Source: Priapulus caudatus (lineage: Eukaryota > Priapulida > Priapulimorpha > Priapulimorphida > Priapulidae). Taken from it: a DNA stretch of 23,309 bases. The notes below the pieces were generated by a model that worked only from the letters and a program-made list of their open reading frames with translations, made no database searches and was not told where the DNA came from. The translations under genes and the position numbers were made by a program. Where the stretch lies: positions 69,100 to 92,408 of the forward strand of contig NW_014577342.1 of NCBI RefSeq assembly GCF_000485595.1, read 5' to 3'. Numbering within the stretch: the first letter of the stretch is position 1; every line of letters starts with the position of its first letter. Of this stretch, positions 1 through 8,235 are shown in pieces.

Positions 1-98
1 GACGAACTAATACGGTCGTACGTTACGTCGTTAACGGTAAGTAACGTACGTCGTACGTACGGACCGTACGTACGTAAGTAGTCGACGTCTCTCTCAAC

Positions 99-102
<4 letters not shown>
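1..102. other. ACGT/TACG-rich low-complexity sequence
   Basis: The first hundred bases are dominated by short ACGT, TACG and GTACG words without a fixed period. They look like decayed repeat related in composition to the large array further in. No gene signal is visible. Confidence 0.5.

Positions 103-148
<46 letters not shown>
103..148. repeat. (CT)n dinucleotide microsatellite
   Basis: An essentially uninterrupted run of CT dinucleotides, about 23 copies. It is a homopyrimidine/homopurine mirror tract, so H-DNA (triplex) formation is possible in principle. In animals such GA/CT tracts can also act as GAGA-type promoter elements, but nothing nearby supports that here. Confidence 0.95.
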
Positions 149-150
<2 letters not shown>

Positions 151-330
151 CCGCGCGCAACACTCCATCGCAAATTGGAGATGCCCTTTTCTCCCAAGAG
201 CGCGTCGCGCGTCACGCTAACCTTTCACGGCTTGCGTGTTCACGGCCTACGTGCCGTGCCGATGACGGCGGCACAGCAGCCCACCGGCTTTACGTGGGAC
301 TCACGTGATCCCCGTGGGGGGGGCTAGTCA
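149..330. other. GC- and CpG-rich unique segment before the minisatellite
   Basis: About 180 bases of non-repetitive, CpG-rich sequence separate the (CT)n tract from the minisatellite. It contains several CACGTG/TACGTG-like words but no open frame independent of the repeat. The minus-strand frames that run through it are continuations of the stop-free repeat frames. Confidence 0.5.
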
Positions 331-1627
331 CGTAGCGTGTCGGTGTGCGTACGTACGTGGTAGTCGCGTATGTAGACCCGTAGACTAAGTGCGTACGTAC
401 GCGGTAGTCGCGTATATAGACGCGTATGTAGATACGTATGTAGACACGTAGTGCGTACGTACGCGGTGGTCGCGTATGTAGACCCGTAGTGCGTACGTAC
501 GCGGTGGTCGCGTATGTAGACGCGTATGTAGACACGTAGTGCGTACGTACGCGGTGGTCGCGTATGTAGACACGTATGTAGACACGTAGTGCGTACGTAC
601 GCGGTGGTCGCGTATGTAGACACGTATGTAGACACGTAGTGCGTACGTACGCGGTGGTCGCGTATGTAGACACGTATGTATACACGTAGTGCGTACGTAC
701 GCGGTGGTCGCGTATGTAGACCCGTAGTGCGTACGTACGCGGTGGTCGCGTATGTATACACGTAGTGCGTACGTACGCGGTGGTCGCGTATGTAGACGCG
801 TATGTATACACGTAGTGCGTACGTACGCGGTGGTCGCGTATGTAGACCCGTAGTGCGTACGTACGCGGTGGTCGCGTATGTATACACGTAGTGCGTATGT
901 ACGCGGTAGTCGCGTATGTATACACGTAGTGCGTATGTACGCGGTGGCCGCGTATGTATACACGTAGTGCGTATGTACGCGGTGGCCGCGTATGTATACA
1001 CGTAGTGCGTACGTACGCGGTGGTCGCGTATGTATACACGTAGTGCGTATGTACGCGGTGGCCGCGTATGTATACACGTAGTGCGTATGTACGCGGTAGT
1101 CGCGTATGTATACACGTAGTGCGTATGTACGCGGTGGCCGCGTATGTATACACGCAGTGCGTACGTACGCGGTAGTCGCGTATGTATACACGTATGTAGA
1201 CACGTAGTGCGTACGTACGCGGTGGTCGCGTATGTATACACGTATGTATACACGTATGTATACACGCAGTGCGTACGTACGCGGTAGTCGCGTATGTATA
1301 CACGTATGTAGACACGTATGTAGACACGTATGTATACACGTATGTATACACGCAGTGCGTACGTACGCGGTAGTCGCGTATGTATACACGTATGTAGACA
1401 CGTATGTAGACACGTATGTATACACGTATGTAGACACGTATGTAGACACGTATGTAGACACGTATGTAGACACGTATGTAGACACGTATGTAGACACGTA
1501 TGTAGACACGTATGTATACACGTATGTAGACACGTATGATACACGTATGTAGACACGTATGTAGACACATATGTATACACGTATGTAGACACATATGTAT
1601 ACACGTATGTATACACGTATGTATACA

Positions 1628-1666
1628 CGTAATGCGTATACGTACGCAGTAGACACGTACGTAGAC
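1628..1666 (+). repeat. Boundary module, copy 1, inside the minisatellite
   Basis: A distinctive module, RTGCGTATACGTACGCAGTA followed by GACACGTACGTAGACACGT, interrupts the 12-bp array. A near-identical copy lies 990 bp downstream, so the 12-bp array between them behaves as one larger period. Confidence 0.8.
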
Positions 1667-2617
1667 ACGTATGTAGACACGTATGTAGACACGTATGTAG
1701 ACACGTATGTAGACACGTATGTATACACGTATGTAGACACGTATGTAGACACGTATGTAGACACGTATGATACACGTATGTAGACACGTATGTAGACACG
1801 TATGATACACGTATGTAGACACGTATGATACACGTATGTAGACACGTATGTAGACACGTATGTAGACGCGTATGTAGACACGTATGATACACGTATGTAG
1901 ACACGTATGTATACACGTATGTATACATGTATGTAGACACGTATGTATACACGTATGTAGACACGTATGATACACGTATGTATACACGTATGTAGACACG
2001 TATGTAGACACGTATGTAGACACGTATGTAGACACGTATGTATACACGTATGTAGACACGTATGTAGACGCGTATGTATACACGTATGTAGACACGTATG
2101 TAGACACGTATGTATACACGTATGTAGACACGTATGTAGACGCGTATGTATACACGTATGTAGACACGTATGATACACGTATGTAGACACGTATGTAGAC
2201 ACGTATGTATACACGTATGTAGACACGTATGTAGACACGTATGTAGACGCGTATGTATACACGTATGTAGACACGTATGTAGACACGTATGTAGACACGT
2301 ATGTAGACACGTATGTATACACGTATGTAGACACGTATGTAGACACGTATGTATACACGTATGTAGACACGTATTATACACGTATGTAGACACGTATGTA
2401 GACACGTATGTAGACACGTATGTAGACACGTATTATACACGTATGTAGACACGTATGTAGACACGTATGATACACGTATGTATACACGTATGTAGACACG
2501 TATGTAGACACGTATGTAGACACGTATTATACACGTATGTAGACACGTATGTAGACGCGTATGTATACACGTATGTAGACACGTATGTAGACGCGTATGT
2601 AGACACATATGTATACA

Positions 2618-2656
2618 CGTAGTGCGTATACGTACGCAGTAGACACGTACGTAGAC
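2618..2656 (+). repeat. Boundary module, copy 2, at the array edge
   Basis: Second copy of the module seen at 1628-1666, differing by a single base in the AATGCG/AGTGCG word. It forms the right edge of the minisatellite. The upstream context (AGACACATATGTATACACGT) is also shared between the two sites. Confidence 0.8.
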
Positions 2657-2660
2657 ACGT

Positions 2661-3180
2661 AGACACGTGCGCGGTGTGTGGCTGTCGTCGGGTCGCTGTC
2701 ATCATCATCGTCAGCAACACGCGTCGGCGTTTCGTGCGCACGCTGAGAGAAAGGTCGCGCGCGTACGTGTGCCGATATACTTGTCGCTATATTTGCGATG
2801 CATAACGCACACCGCCGCGCGCGCCGTGCAGCGCCACGAATCTAATCACGCCTGTTTACTTGCTTCGCCTCTCGCCGCCGAGTGCCGCCAATTAGGAATC
2901 TATTTGTCGGACTTTTGCTCATTTGCAGCAAAGAAGTTTCGGGTCGATCGGCGAGTGTAACATGTCGGGTGCCGACGACGACGACGACGACGAGGAGCGT
3001 CAGACGCTGTTAGCCGACGCCAGCGACGCAGAGATGGCTGCCTCGCCCCGCGGCCGTGACGCTGACGCTGACGCTGAACTGGGGCCGTAGCTAGCGGCAG
3101 GCTAGCGTCGCGTAATGACGTTGATCGGATGAGCGCGCGGCCGCGATGGAGAGAGAATCTTATCAGAGCGCGCGCGTGCC
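2661..3180 (+). promoter_or_regulatory. CpG-rich unique island between two minisatellites
   Basis: This half-kilobase is the only non-repetitive sequence between the two large minisatellites. It is visibly CpG-dense throughout. It has a good splice-acceptor-like stretch (ACTTTTGCTCATTTGCAG, ending at 2928) and then an ATG at 2962 in a favourable context. Together these suggest a promoter/5' UTR/first-exon region on the + strand. This is inference from composition and signals; no TATA box is evident. Confidence 0.35.
2962..3090 (+). CDS. Possible first coding exon with acidic N-terminus and dileucine motif
   Basis: The frame encodes 42 residues from an ATG whose -3 base is A, then stops at TAG. 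The predicted peptide starts MSGA, continues with six Asp and two Glu, then has ERQTLL at residues 12-17, and ends with a small Asp-Ala repeat. ExxxLL is the classic [DE]xxxL[LI] acidic dileucine signal that binds AP complexes and is common at the cytosolic N-termini of lysosomal or endosomal transporters. If real, this would be the first exon of a multi-exon membrane protein, spliced out before the TAG; the GTGACG at 3056-3061 is a passable donor. The acceptor-like AG at 2927-2928 would put the upstream boundary just before the ATG. No downstream exon was recognised, the family cannot be named, and a chance frame in CpG-rich DNA remains likely. Confidence 0.3.
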   Translation: MSGADDDDDDEERQTLLADASDAEMAASPRGRDADADAELGP

Positions 3181-4135
3181 GATGTATGTGTGCGTGCGGG
3201 TGTATGTGTGCGTGTGGGTACACGTATGTGTGCGTACGTGTGCACGTATGTGTACGTGCGTGTGCGCGCGTGCGTGTGTGCACGCGGGGGTATGTGTGCG
3301 TGCGGGTACACGTATGTGTGCGTGTGGGTACGTGCGGATGTATGTGTGCGTGCGGATTTATGTGTGCGTGCGGATGTATGTGCGCGTGCGGATGTATGTG
3401 TGCGTGCGGGTGTATGTATGCGTGCGGGTGTATGTGTGCGTGCGGGTATATGTGCGCGTGCGTGTGTATGTGCGCGTGCGGATGTATGTGCGCGTGCGGG
3501 TGTATGTGCGCGTGTGGTTATATGTGCGCGTGCGGGTGTATATGTGCGTGCGGATGTATGTGCACGTGCGGATGTATGTGTGCGTGCGGGTGTATGTGTG
3601 CTTGCGGGTGTATGTGTGCGTGCGGGTGTATGTGCGCGTGCGGGTATATGTGTGCGTGCGGATTTATGTGTGCGTGCGGATGTATGTGTGCGTGCGGGTA
3701 TGTGTGTGCGTGCGGATGTATGTGTGTGTGCGGGTATATGTGTGCGTGCGGGTACACGTATGTGTGCGTGCGGGTATATGTGTGCGTGCGGGTACACGTA
3801 TGTGTGCGTGCGGATGTATGTGTGCGTGTGGGTGTATGTGTGCCTGCGGGTGTATGTGCGCGTGCGGATGTATGTGTGCGTGCGGGTGTATGTGTGCGTG
3901 CGGGTGTATGTGTGCGTGCGGGTGTATGTGTGCGTGCGGGTGTAGGTGTGCGTGCGGGTGTATGTGCGCGTGCGTGTGTATGTGCGCGTGCGTGTGTGCG
4001 CGCGGGTGAGTGTGTGGGTCCGGGTGTATATGTGCGTGCGGGTGCGCGCGTGTGGGCGTGTGCGTGTGTGTGCGCGTGTGTGTGTGTGTATATGTGCGTG
4101 TGTATCTGCGAGTGCGGGCACGCGTGCTTGCGCGC
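3180..4135. repeat. GT-rich minisatellite, about 18-bp period
   Basis: Nearly a kilobase of degenerate tandem units of the type TGTATGTGTGCGTGCGGG, with variants carrying CGGAT, CGCGTG or GTACACGTATG. The period is a multiple of three, so several frames on both strands stay open over 200-350 codons (Val/Cys/Arg/Ala-rich on +, His/Thr/Arg-rich on -). These frames are artefacts. The + strand is mostly alternating purine-pyrimidine. Toward the right end the units decay into plain GT/GC dinucleotide runs. Confidence 0.95.
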
Positions 4136-6216
4136 GTGAGCCAGCGTGAACAGGGGTCATGGCCTAATGCTATTGATGGGAGAAGCCAAGATCAGCTGCC
4201 GTGCCGTGCTGTTTGCGCGATACAAGCTCCGGCACATTGACTCTGAGGTAGTGATGCTCCTGCCGATCTTAGTGTGGCCCGGTTTCGCGGAAGGTTACTT
4301 GGCGCGCCTTCCGAGAGTTAATTCGCTGCTTTCGCGTGTTTGCCATCGGAACTGAGATGTAATGCGAATGTCACCATCAATTTGGGTCATGGCCGTTGTT
4401 AGAATGATTGGAATCGACGTAGGTTTGTCGCGCGGCGTTTTCGCACAGCTGTAAATACAACAAAGCATCCGTTGCGCGAACCTATCGTTCAAATACATCG
4501 CATATTTTGCAAAACAGAGCGGGACAGTGTGAAAGCAATTTGGGTAGTTCTATGTAAGGAGGAGATATTTATTATAACCGTTCGTTTCTTTTATTATTCA
4601 GCTTAGTGAGACTAGTTGTTTGAGCCTATTTCACCATTATATAACTGCAGAAAATCCATTCATTATCTACATGCAAATTCGGCAAATCAAATGTTAGAAA
4701 GTCGAAAAAATGTATTACTAATATTTGTTTGTGTATGCGCGTTATCGCAATGCTGCTAGACTGCATTGCTCAAACGACTGCACCGGGTTGCACGCACGTT
4801 ACATTTTAATACTAATTTGTCTCAAATTAGTTCCTCTGAGGAAACAGCCAATGAAGATTATGATAGTCGGTGGCGCAGATGGTTACCTCGTTGGCGCGGC
4901 GGCAGCGTCTTTGAGCGTTAGCATTACCTACTCCGTAACAGTATTTAGGTTGCACGAAAATATACCGGAAGCTTAAAACAGCACGAGCGGGTTAGTTTTT
5001 CGGGGGCAAAAGCCACTCGACTAATCCGTGATAAAGTACGCGGTCACTTTTAATTCGCATTAGCCGCTTTTTTCGTTTGTGTATGCCTGTGCGCGTGCGT
5101 GCGCGTTTTTGCCAAGTGCAATTTTCGCAGAATGCACGCTAATGGTGTTAGAGTGTCTCTAATCTCTTTCTATCAAACCGGTATGAAAGTAAAAGATGTA
5201 TTCTCGCTGAGAGAGCAGCGCATGCGCACCTTGTCGGTGCGGGGGTTAGGCTCGTTTGCTCAAGGCAACAATCAGCGTAATTTTGCGGCGCGTAGTGATG
5301 TACGATGAACGCGACTGTTATCAGCTATCAACAATACACGAAATGGGCAGTCGCAGCTCACCATGCGTTAATAGGAGGGCCATGTATTTTGTATATAACT
5401 AACGAAGCGATTTAATGATACCGTGTTTACTTGTTGACTGGTTACGGCGTGACGGCGTGTTTTTAATTGAGCCAGGGTGGCGGCCTTGTTAAATAGGATA
5501 CGGTCGAAAATAGATTAACGGGGGGCAAGGTTAACCTTATATAATATGCGGAGTTTCTCAATCTTATCAACGTTGTGTGCGGGAGGTATGTTTAATATGT
5601 CTATGCGTTCGCTGAGAACATGTTCTACTACGTATTGTACTAGCTATTCCAGAATGCGGAGCTGTGTTGTCAGCCAATAGGACTGAGTGAGATAGGGCAT
5701 CGTGATAATGCTTTTACTGCTTCGGTCCGATCGCTCGAATGTCGAATCTAATACAAAACGTACAACTTTCTTAACGTAAATTGCGTCGTTGCGCACCGAT
5801 AATGCGGAAGTTTTATCGATAAACTGATTCATCAATGAAATAACGCGTTTAGCCAGCACGCATCGAACACACTGAGAAATGTCCACTCTAACGCTGGCGT
5901 GGGTTGAAGCCCGTGATTCGCACTGCACGAGCCATTTTCCGGGAGAGAAACACTGTGTATTACTTGACGATGCGGGGCTCTGACAGAATAGAAAAAAACG
6001 CGATTACAAATTCCGCTTTTGGCCTGTGTGGTCGTATCGCGGCTTAAGCGAAAGTAAAAGTATAGCTCCGTTTCCTACTTCACATTCAACCTGTTTGCTT
6101 ACACTGTGCGCAGTGCTTTGTGAGAGCTTAGTGCAGCATAATGGTTAGCTCACTGAATGGTTAGGTTGCGAACCATCTTTTTATATGTGGTGGTTTTTTT
6201 TAGGAAAGGAATAAAT
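4136..6216. other. 2-kb unique sequence without recognisable genes
   Basis: This is complex, non-tandem sequence, CpG-rich near 4140-4450 and more AT-rich afterwards. The open frames are all under 100 codons and none resembles a known domain. Small frames at 4725-4976 (+, 83 codons, hydrophobic second half) and 5644-5928 (-, 94 codons) were looked at and not called. I see nothing else definable except a weak tRNA/SINE-like patch near 6131-6175. Confidence 0.5.
6131..6175 (+). repeat. Weak tRNA-like / SINE-like fragment
   Basis: The words TGGTTAGCTCACTG and GGTTGCGAACC resemble the A-box region and a distorted B-box of tRNA-derived SINEs, in which 'GGTTAGCTCACTGG…AGGTTGCGGGTTCGAA' is a common arrangement. 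Here the two words are only about 20 bp apart, so at best this is a deleted remnant. A 6-bp stem, ATGGTT/AACCAT, encloses the second part. Confidence 0.2.
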
Positions 6217-6290
6217 AAGTGAGTGAGTGAGTGAGTGAGTGAGCGAGCGAGCGAGCGAGCGACTGACTGACTGACTGACTGACTGACTGA
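6217..6290 (+). repeat. Three-part compound tetranucleotide microsatellite
   Basis: Three homogeneous blocks follow each other in phase: (AGTG)n to about 6242, (AGCG)n to about 6260, then (ACTG)n to 6290. The minus strand reads as Ser/Leu-rich open frames (SLTHSLTH, SQSVSQSV), which are not genes. Confidence 0.95.
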
Positions 6291-6946
6291 TGTGTGTTTG
6301 AGGTAAACACAGAATGGTATAATGACCGGGCGTGCTTGTTAGATAGGTGCCACGTGTTAATTGTTCGATTTGGGATCGAACCTTTATTGCACCTGTCATC
6401 GATCACGATAGTATGCGCGTACACATATATACAGCTTCTACCAGAGAAGATACTACCGTAGCCGGTCGTTGAATAGCCTTTTATTGATAGCTTGGCGTAA
6501 AATAATTTATAGTAATAAGCGCGAATGTAAAACGGCGAGGTACGAAACACAAGAGTGTTACACTTGTTGTAAAGCGAGATGGTCTAATTTAAGAATAAAA
6601 ATTATTTTAAATTATATTGATCGAAAACATTTTATCTACGGACATTTTTTTGGCGAATATTATCTGCACGCTTACTCACAAACACGTCCCTTCGTCTGCT
6701 TCTGTACATGTTGACTGCTGGATGTTTATCCTGTCTGGTTATCCGGGTATATGTATGAGGTAAATCTCTAACAGTCCTTCATTTACATACGTGATGAGTA
6801 GAGTGCGGGCGCGTAAGTGTGTGCTTGCGAATAAGTGATCTTGTGACCGAAATGCAGATAAACATGTTGTGTACACACTAATTTGCCTCCCTACCTCCTG
6901 GTAATAAGAAACACGATCCGTAAGAAGAGTTAATAAAAACTAAATT
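6291..6946. other. AT-rich unique sequence
   Basis: No tandem repeat, no convincing open frame and no recognisable transposon ends. It includes an AT-rich patch at about 6585-6650 and an isolated B-box-like word on the minus strand at 6372-6382 that lacks tRNA stems. Confidence 0.4.
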
Positions 6947-7225
6947 CAGGGCCGTAGCTTGCGGGGGGGGGGGACAAGGGGGGCAGTTGCCCCCTAGATT
7001 TTGGATCAACATTAAAAGAATTAATTGTTCTACTGAAAGAGAATTGTCGTAGTCAGAATGAAGGTTGTACATGTACTCAAAAGTGCCTCAAATACCATCT
7101 CCTGCGATCTACATTTTCAAATTTTTTTGTCAGAGGACCCCCAGACCCTCCACCTGTTTCTCACCCCTCCTTGAAATCCTGGATCCGCCACTGCCCCCCT
7201 AGGAAATTGCTCAGCCTACGGCCCT
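6947..7225 (+). mobile_element. Dispersed repeat, copy 1, with GGCCGTAG/CTACGGCC ends
   Basis: This segment begins CAGGGCCGTAGC and ends CCTACGGCCCT, forming short terminal inverted repeats of about 10 bp. It carries an 11-G run followed by GACAAGGGGGGCAG, the palindromic GGGGCAGTTGCCCC, and CCTGGATCCGCCACTG near the right end. A clearly homologous copy in the same orientation lies at 15198-15470, with long shared stretches such as AGAGAATTGTCGTAGTCAGA and AAGTGCCTCAAATACCATCT. CAGTGGCGGATCC-type ends are common in hAT-like non-autonomous elements, but I see no clean target duplication, so the class is uncertain. Confidence 0.8.
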
Positions 7226-7593
7226 AGAGGCACACACTGTGTATAGATTATATGATCTAGCTGAAGTTTATATATTTTTATTTCAATTGCTTTCATTCAC
7301 TCCTGGTCGAACAGTCATTTACGCACGATGTCTTGTGGAAGAAAGAAATAGATATGTGACCACCGTTGATATAGAAATCAAACTCCAAATTTTTGATGGG
7401 GGCCTCTGATGGCAAAACTTTAATTTCGTCGAAATTCCGCCGATAAATGGCCGCCATAGCTGAATGTGAAATCTCGCCGTCAACTTTAAATGTGAAATGT
7501 TGCAGTCAATTTTATAAATCATCGGTTAGCCTATAAAGATCGAAGCACAAGAAATCGCGATCTCCTCCGCATTGATTGATCTCGCTAAAGCAT
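7226..7593. other. Unique spacer between two mobile elements
   Basis: About 370 bases of moderately AT-rich sequence with no gene, tandem repeat or transposon ends that I could identify. A 67-codon minus-strand frame at 7319-7522 has no recognisable features. Confidence 0.4.
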
Positions 7594-7722
7594 GCAGCAC
7601 ACTTCACCATTTTCGTTGCTCGTACAGGCAATTTTCGTGGTCGCCACAAAACTGGCCAAGTGTGCGGGGGCCGGCAACGACCACTCGCCACGGAAATTTA
7701 GTGGTGACCACGAGTTGCCGAG

Positions 7723-7740
7723 AATCAAACCGGTTTGATT
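7723..7740. repeat. 18-bp perfect palindrome
   Basis: AATCAAACCGGTTTGATT reads the same on both strands and is flanked by GAG…CTC. It sits in the left, motif-rich part of the 719-bp element and may be a dimeric protein site or the centre of a foldback ancestor. Confidence 0.85.
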
Positions 7741-7873
7741 TCTCACCACGAAAATTGCTCGTGGTGGCAAATTGTGGTGAAGTGTGCGCCAAGCCACCAC
7801 GGCAATCGGCAACAAAATTACTCGCAGACCAATTAAAATTAGCGCTGCCGTCACATGATTTCAAAATGTTATA

Positions 7874-7967
7874 CAGTAGAACCCCTCTATTATGGACTGA
7901 ACATTAATAGACATGATGGAGAGGTGCCCAGCTTAAAACAGGGTGTCCATTAAGTGGGGTTCTACTG
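7874..7967. mobile_element. 94-bp Tc1/mariner (pogo-like) MITE with TA target duplications
   Basis: The element starts CAGTAGAACCCC and ends GGGGTTCTACTG, a perfect 12-bp inverted repeat. It extends imperfectly inward (TCTATTATGGAC against ACTTAATGGAC). It is bounded by TA at 7872-7873 and 7968-7969, the target site of the Tc1/mariner superfamily. Tips of the CAGTAGAACC type are typical of pogo/Tigger-derived MITEs. There is no coding capacity. It lies inside the 719-bp element and so inserted later. Confidence 0.88.
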
Positions 7968-8200
7968 TAACTTGTTACATGTGCATCATGTTGAATTTCA
8001 AATATTTTATACTGGTATTTATTTTGTTAATAAGTTTAATTATATATCAATAAAAAAATTGAATATTTTAAGTTGTTTTAGAAGTTAGTAGGCCTAGATT
8101 GATTCATCTACCTACTATTAATAATTGTCTGGTATTTGGTAGCATGATACTGATAGGCTACCTGTGGCAAGGAATCGCAGTGAACAAAAATTGCCGTCAA

Positions 8201-8235
8201 CAGCACACGTCAACACTCAGTGGTGACGTGTGCTG
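8201..8235. repeat. 12-bp-stem hairpin inside the 719-bp element
   Basis: CAGCACACGTCA and TGACGTGTGCTG form a perfect 12-bp inverted repeat around an 11-nt loop. The CAGCACAC tip matches the tip of the surrounding element's termini (CAGCACACTTCA), suggesting an internal relic of related ends. Confidence 0.85.

Larger units (their letters stand above)
331..2660. repeat. 2.3-kb minisatellite with 38-bp and 12-bp units
   Basis: The left part (about 440-1380) is built from a 38-bp composite unit: a 26-bp block of the type CACGTAGTGCGTACGTACGC plus GGTGGT, followed by a 12-bp block of the type CGCGTATGTATA. Extra 12-bp blocks stretch some units to 50 or 62 bp. From about 1380 the array becomes nearly pure 12-bp units, CACGTATGTAGA and CACGTATGTATA, with occasional 11-bp variants (…ATGATACACG…, …ATTATACACG…). 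All three minus-strand frames stay open for about 2 kb because the reverse complement of the units contains no stop codon; those frames are not genes. Confidence 0.97.

Noticed and set aside
290-2608. Minus-strand open frames of 661-772 codons (Tyr-Val-Ser-Thr repeats)
   Set aside because: They are translations of the 12-bp and 38-bp repeat units, which lack stop codons on that strand in all three frames.
331-4135. CRISPR-like array
   Set aside because: The repeats are contiguous or degenerate tandem units with no unique spacers, in an animal genome context.
3102-4160. Long open frames on both strands rich in Cys/Val/Arg or His/Thr/Arg
   Set aside because: They follow the 18-bp GT-rich minisatellite and have no complex sequence of their own.
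4725-4976. 83-codon + frame with a Gly/Ala-rich hydrophobic half
   Set aside because: A membrane segment or nucleotide-binding VGGADG was considered, but the frame has no flanking gene signals and no family match.
5644-5928. 94-codon minus frame
   Set aside because: No domain, no clear bias and no neighbouring exon signals; consistent with chance.
6372-6382. B-box-like GGTTCGATCCC on the minus strand, considered as a tRNA gene
   Set aside because: The flanking bases cannot form a T-stem or acceptor stem, and no A-box lies at a suitable distance.
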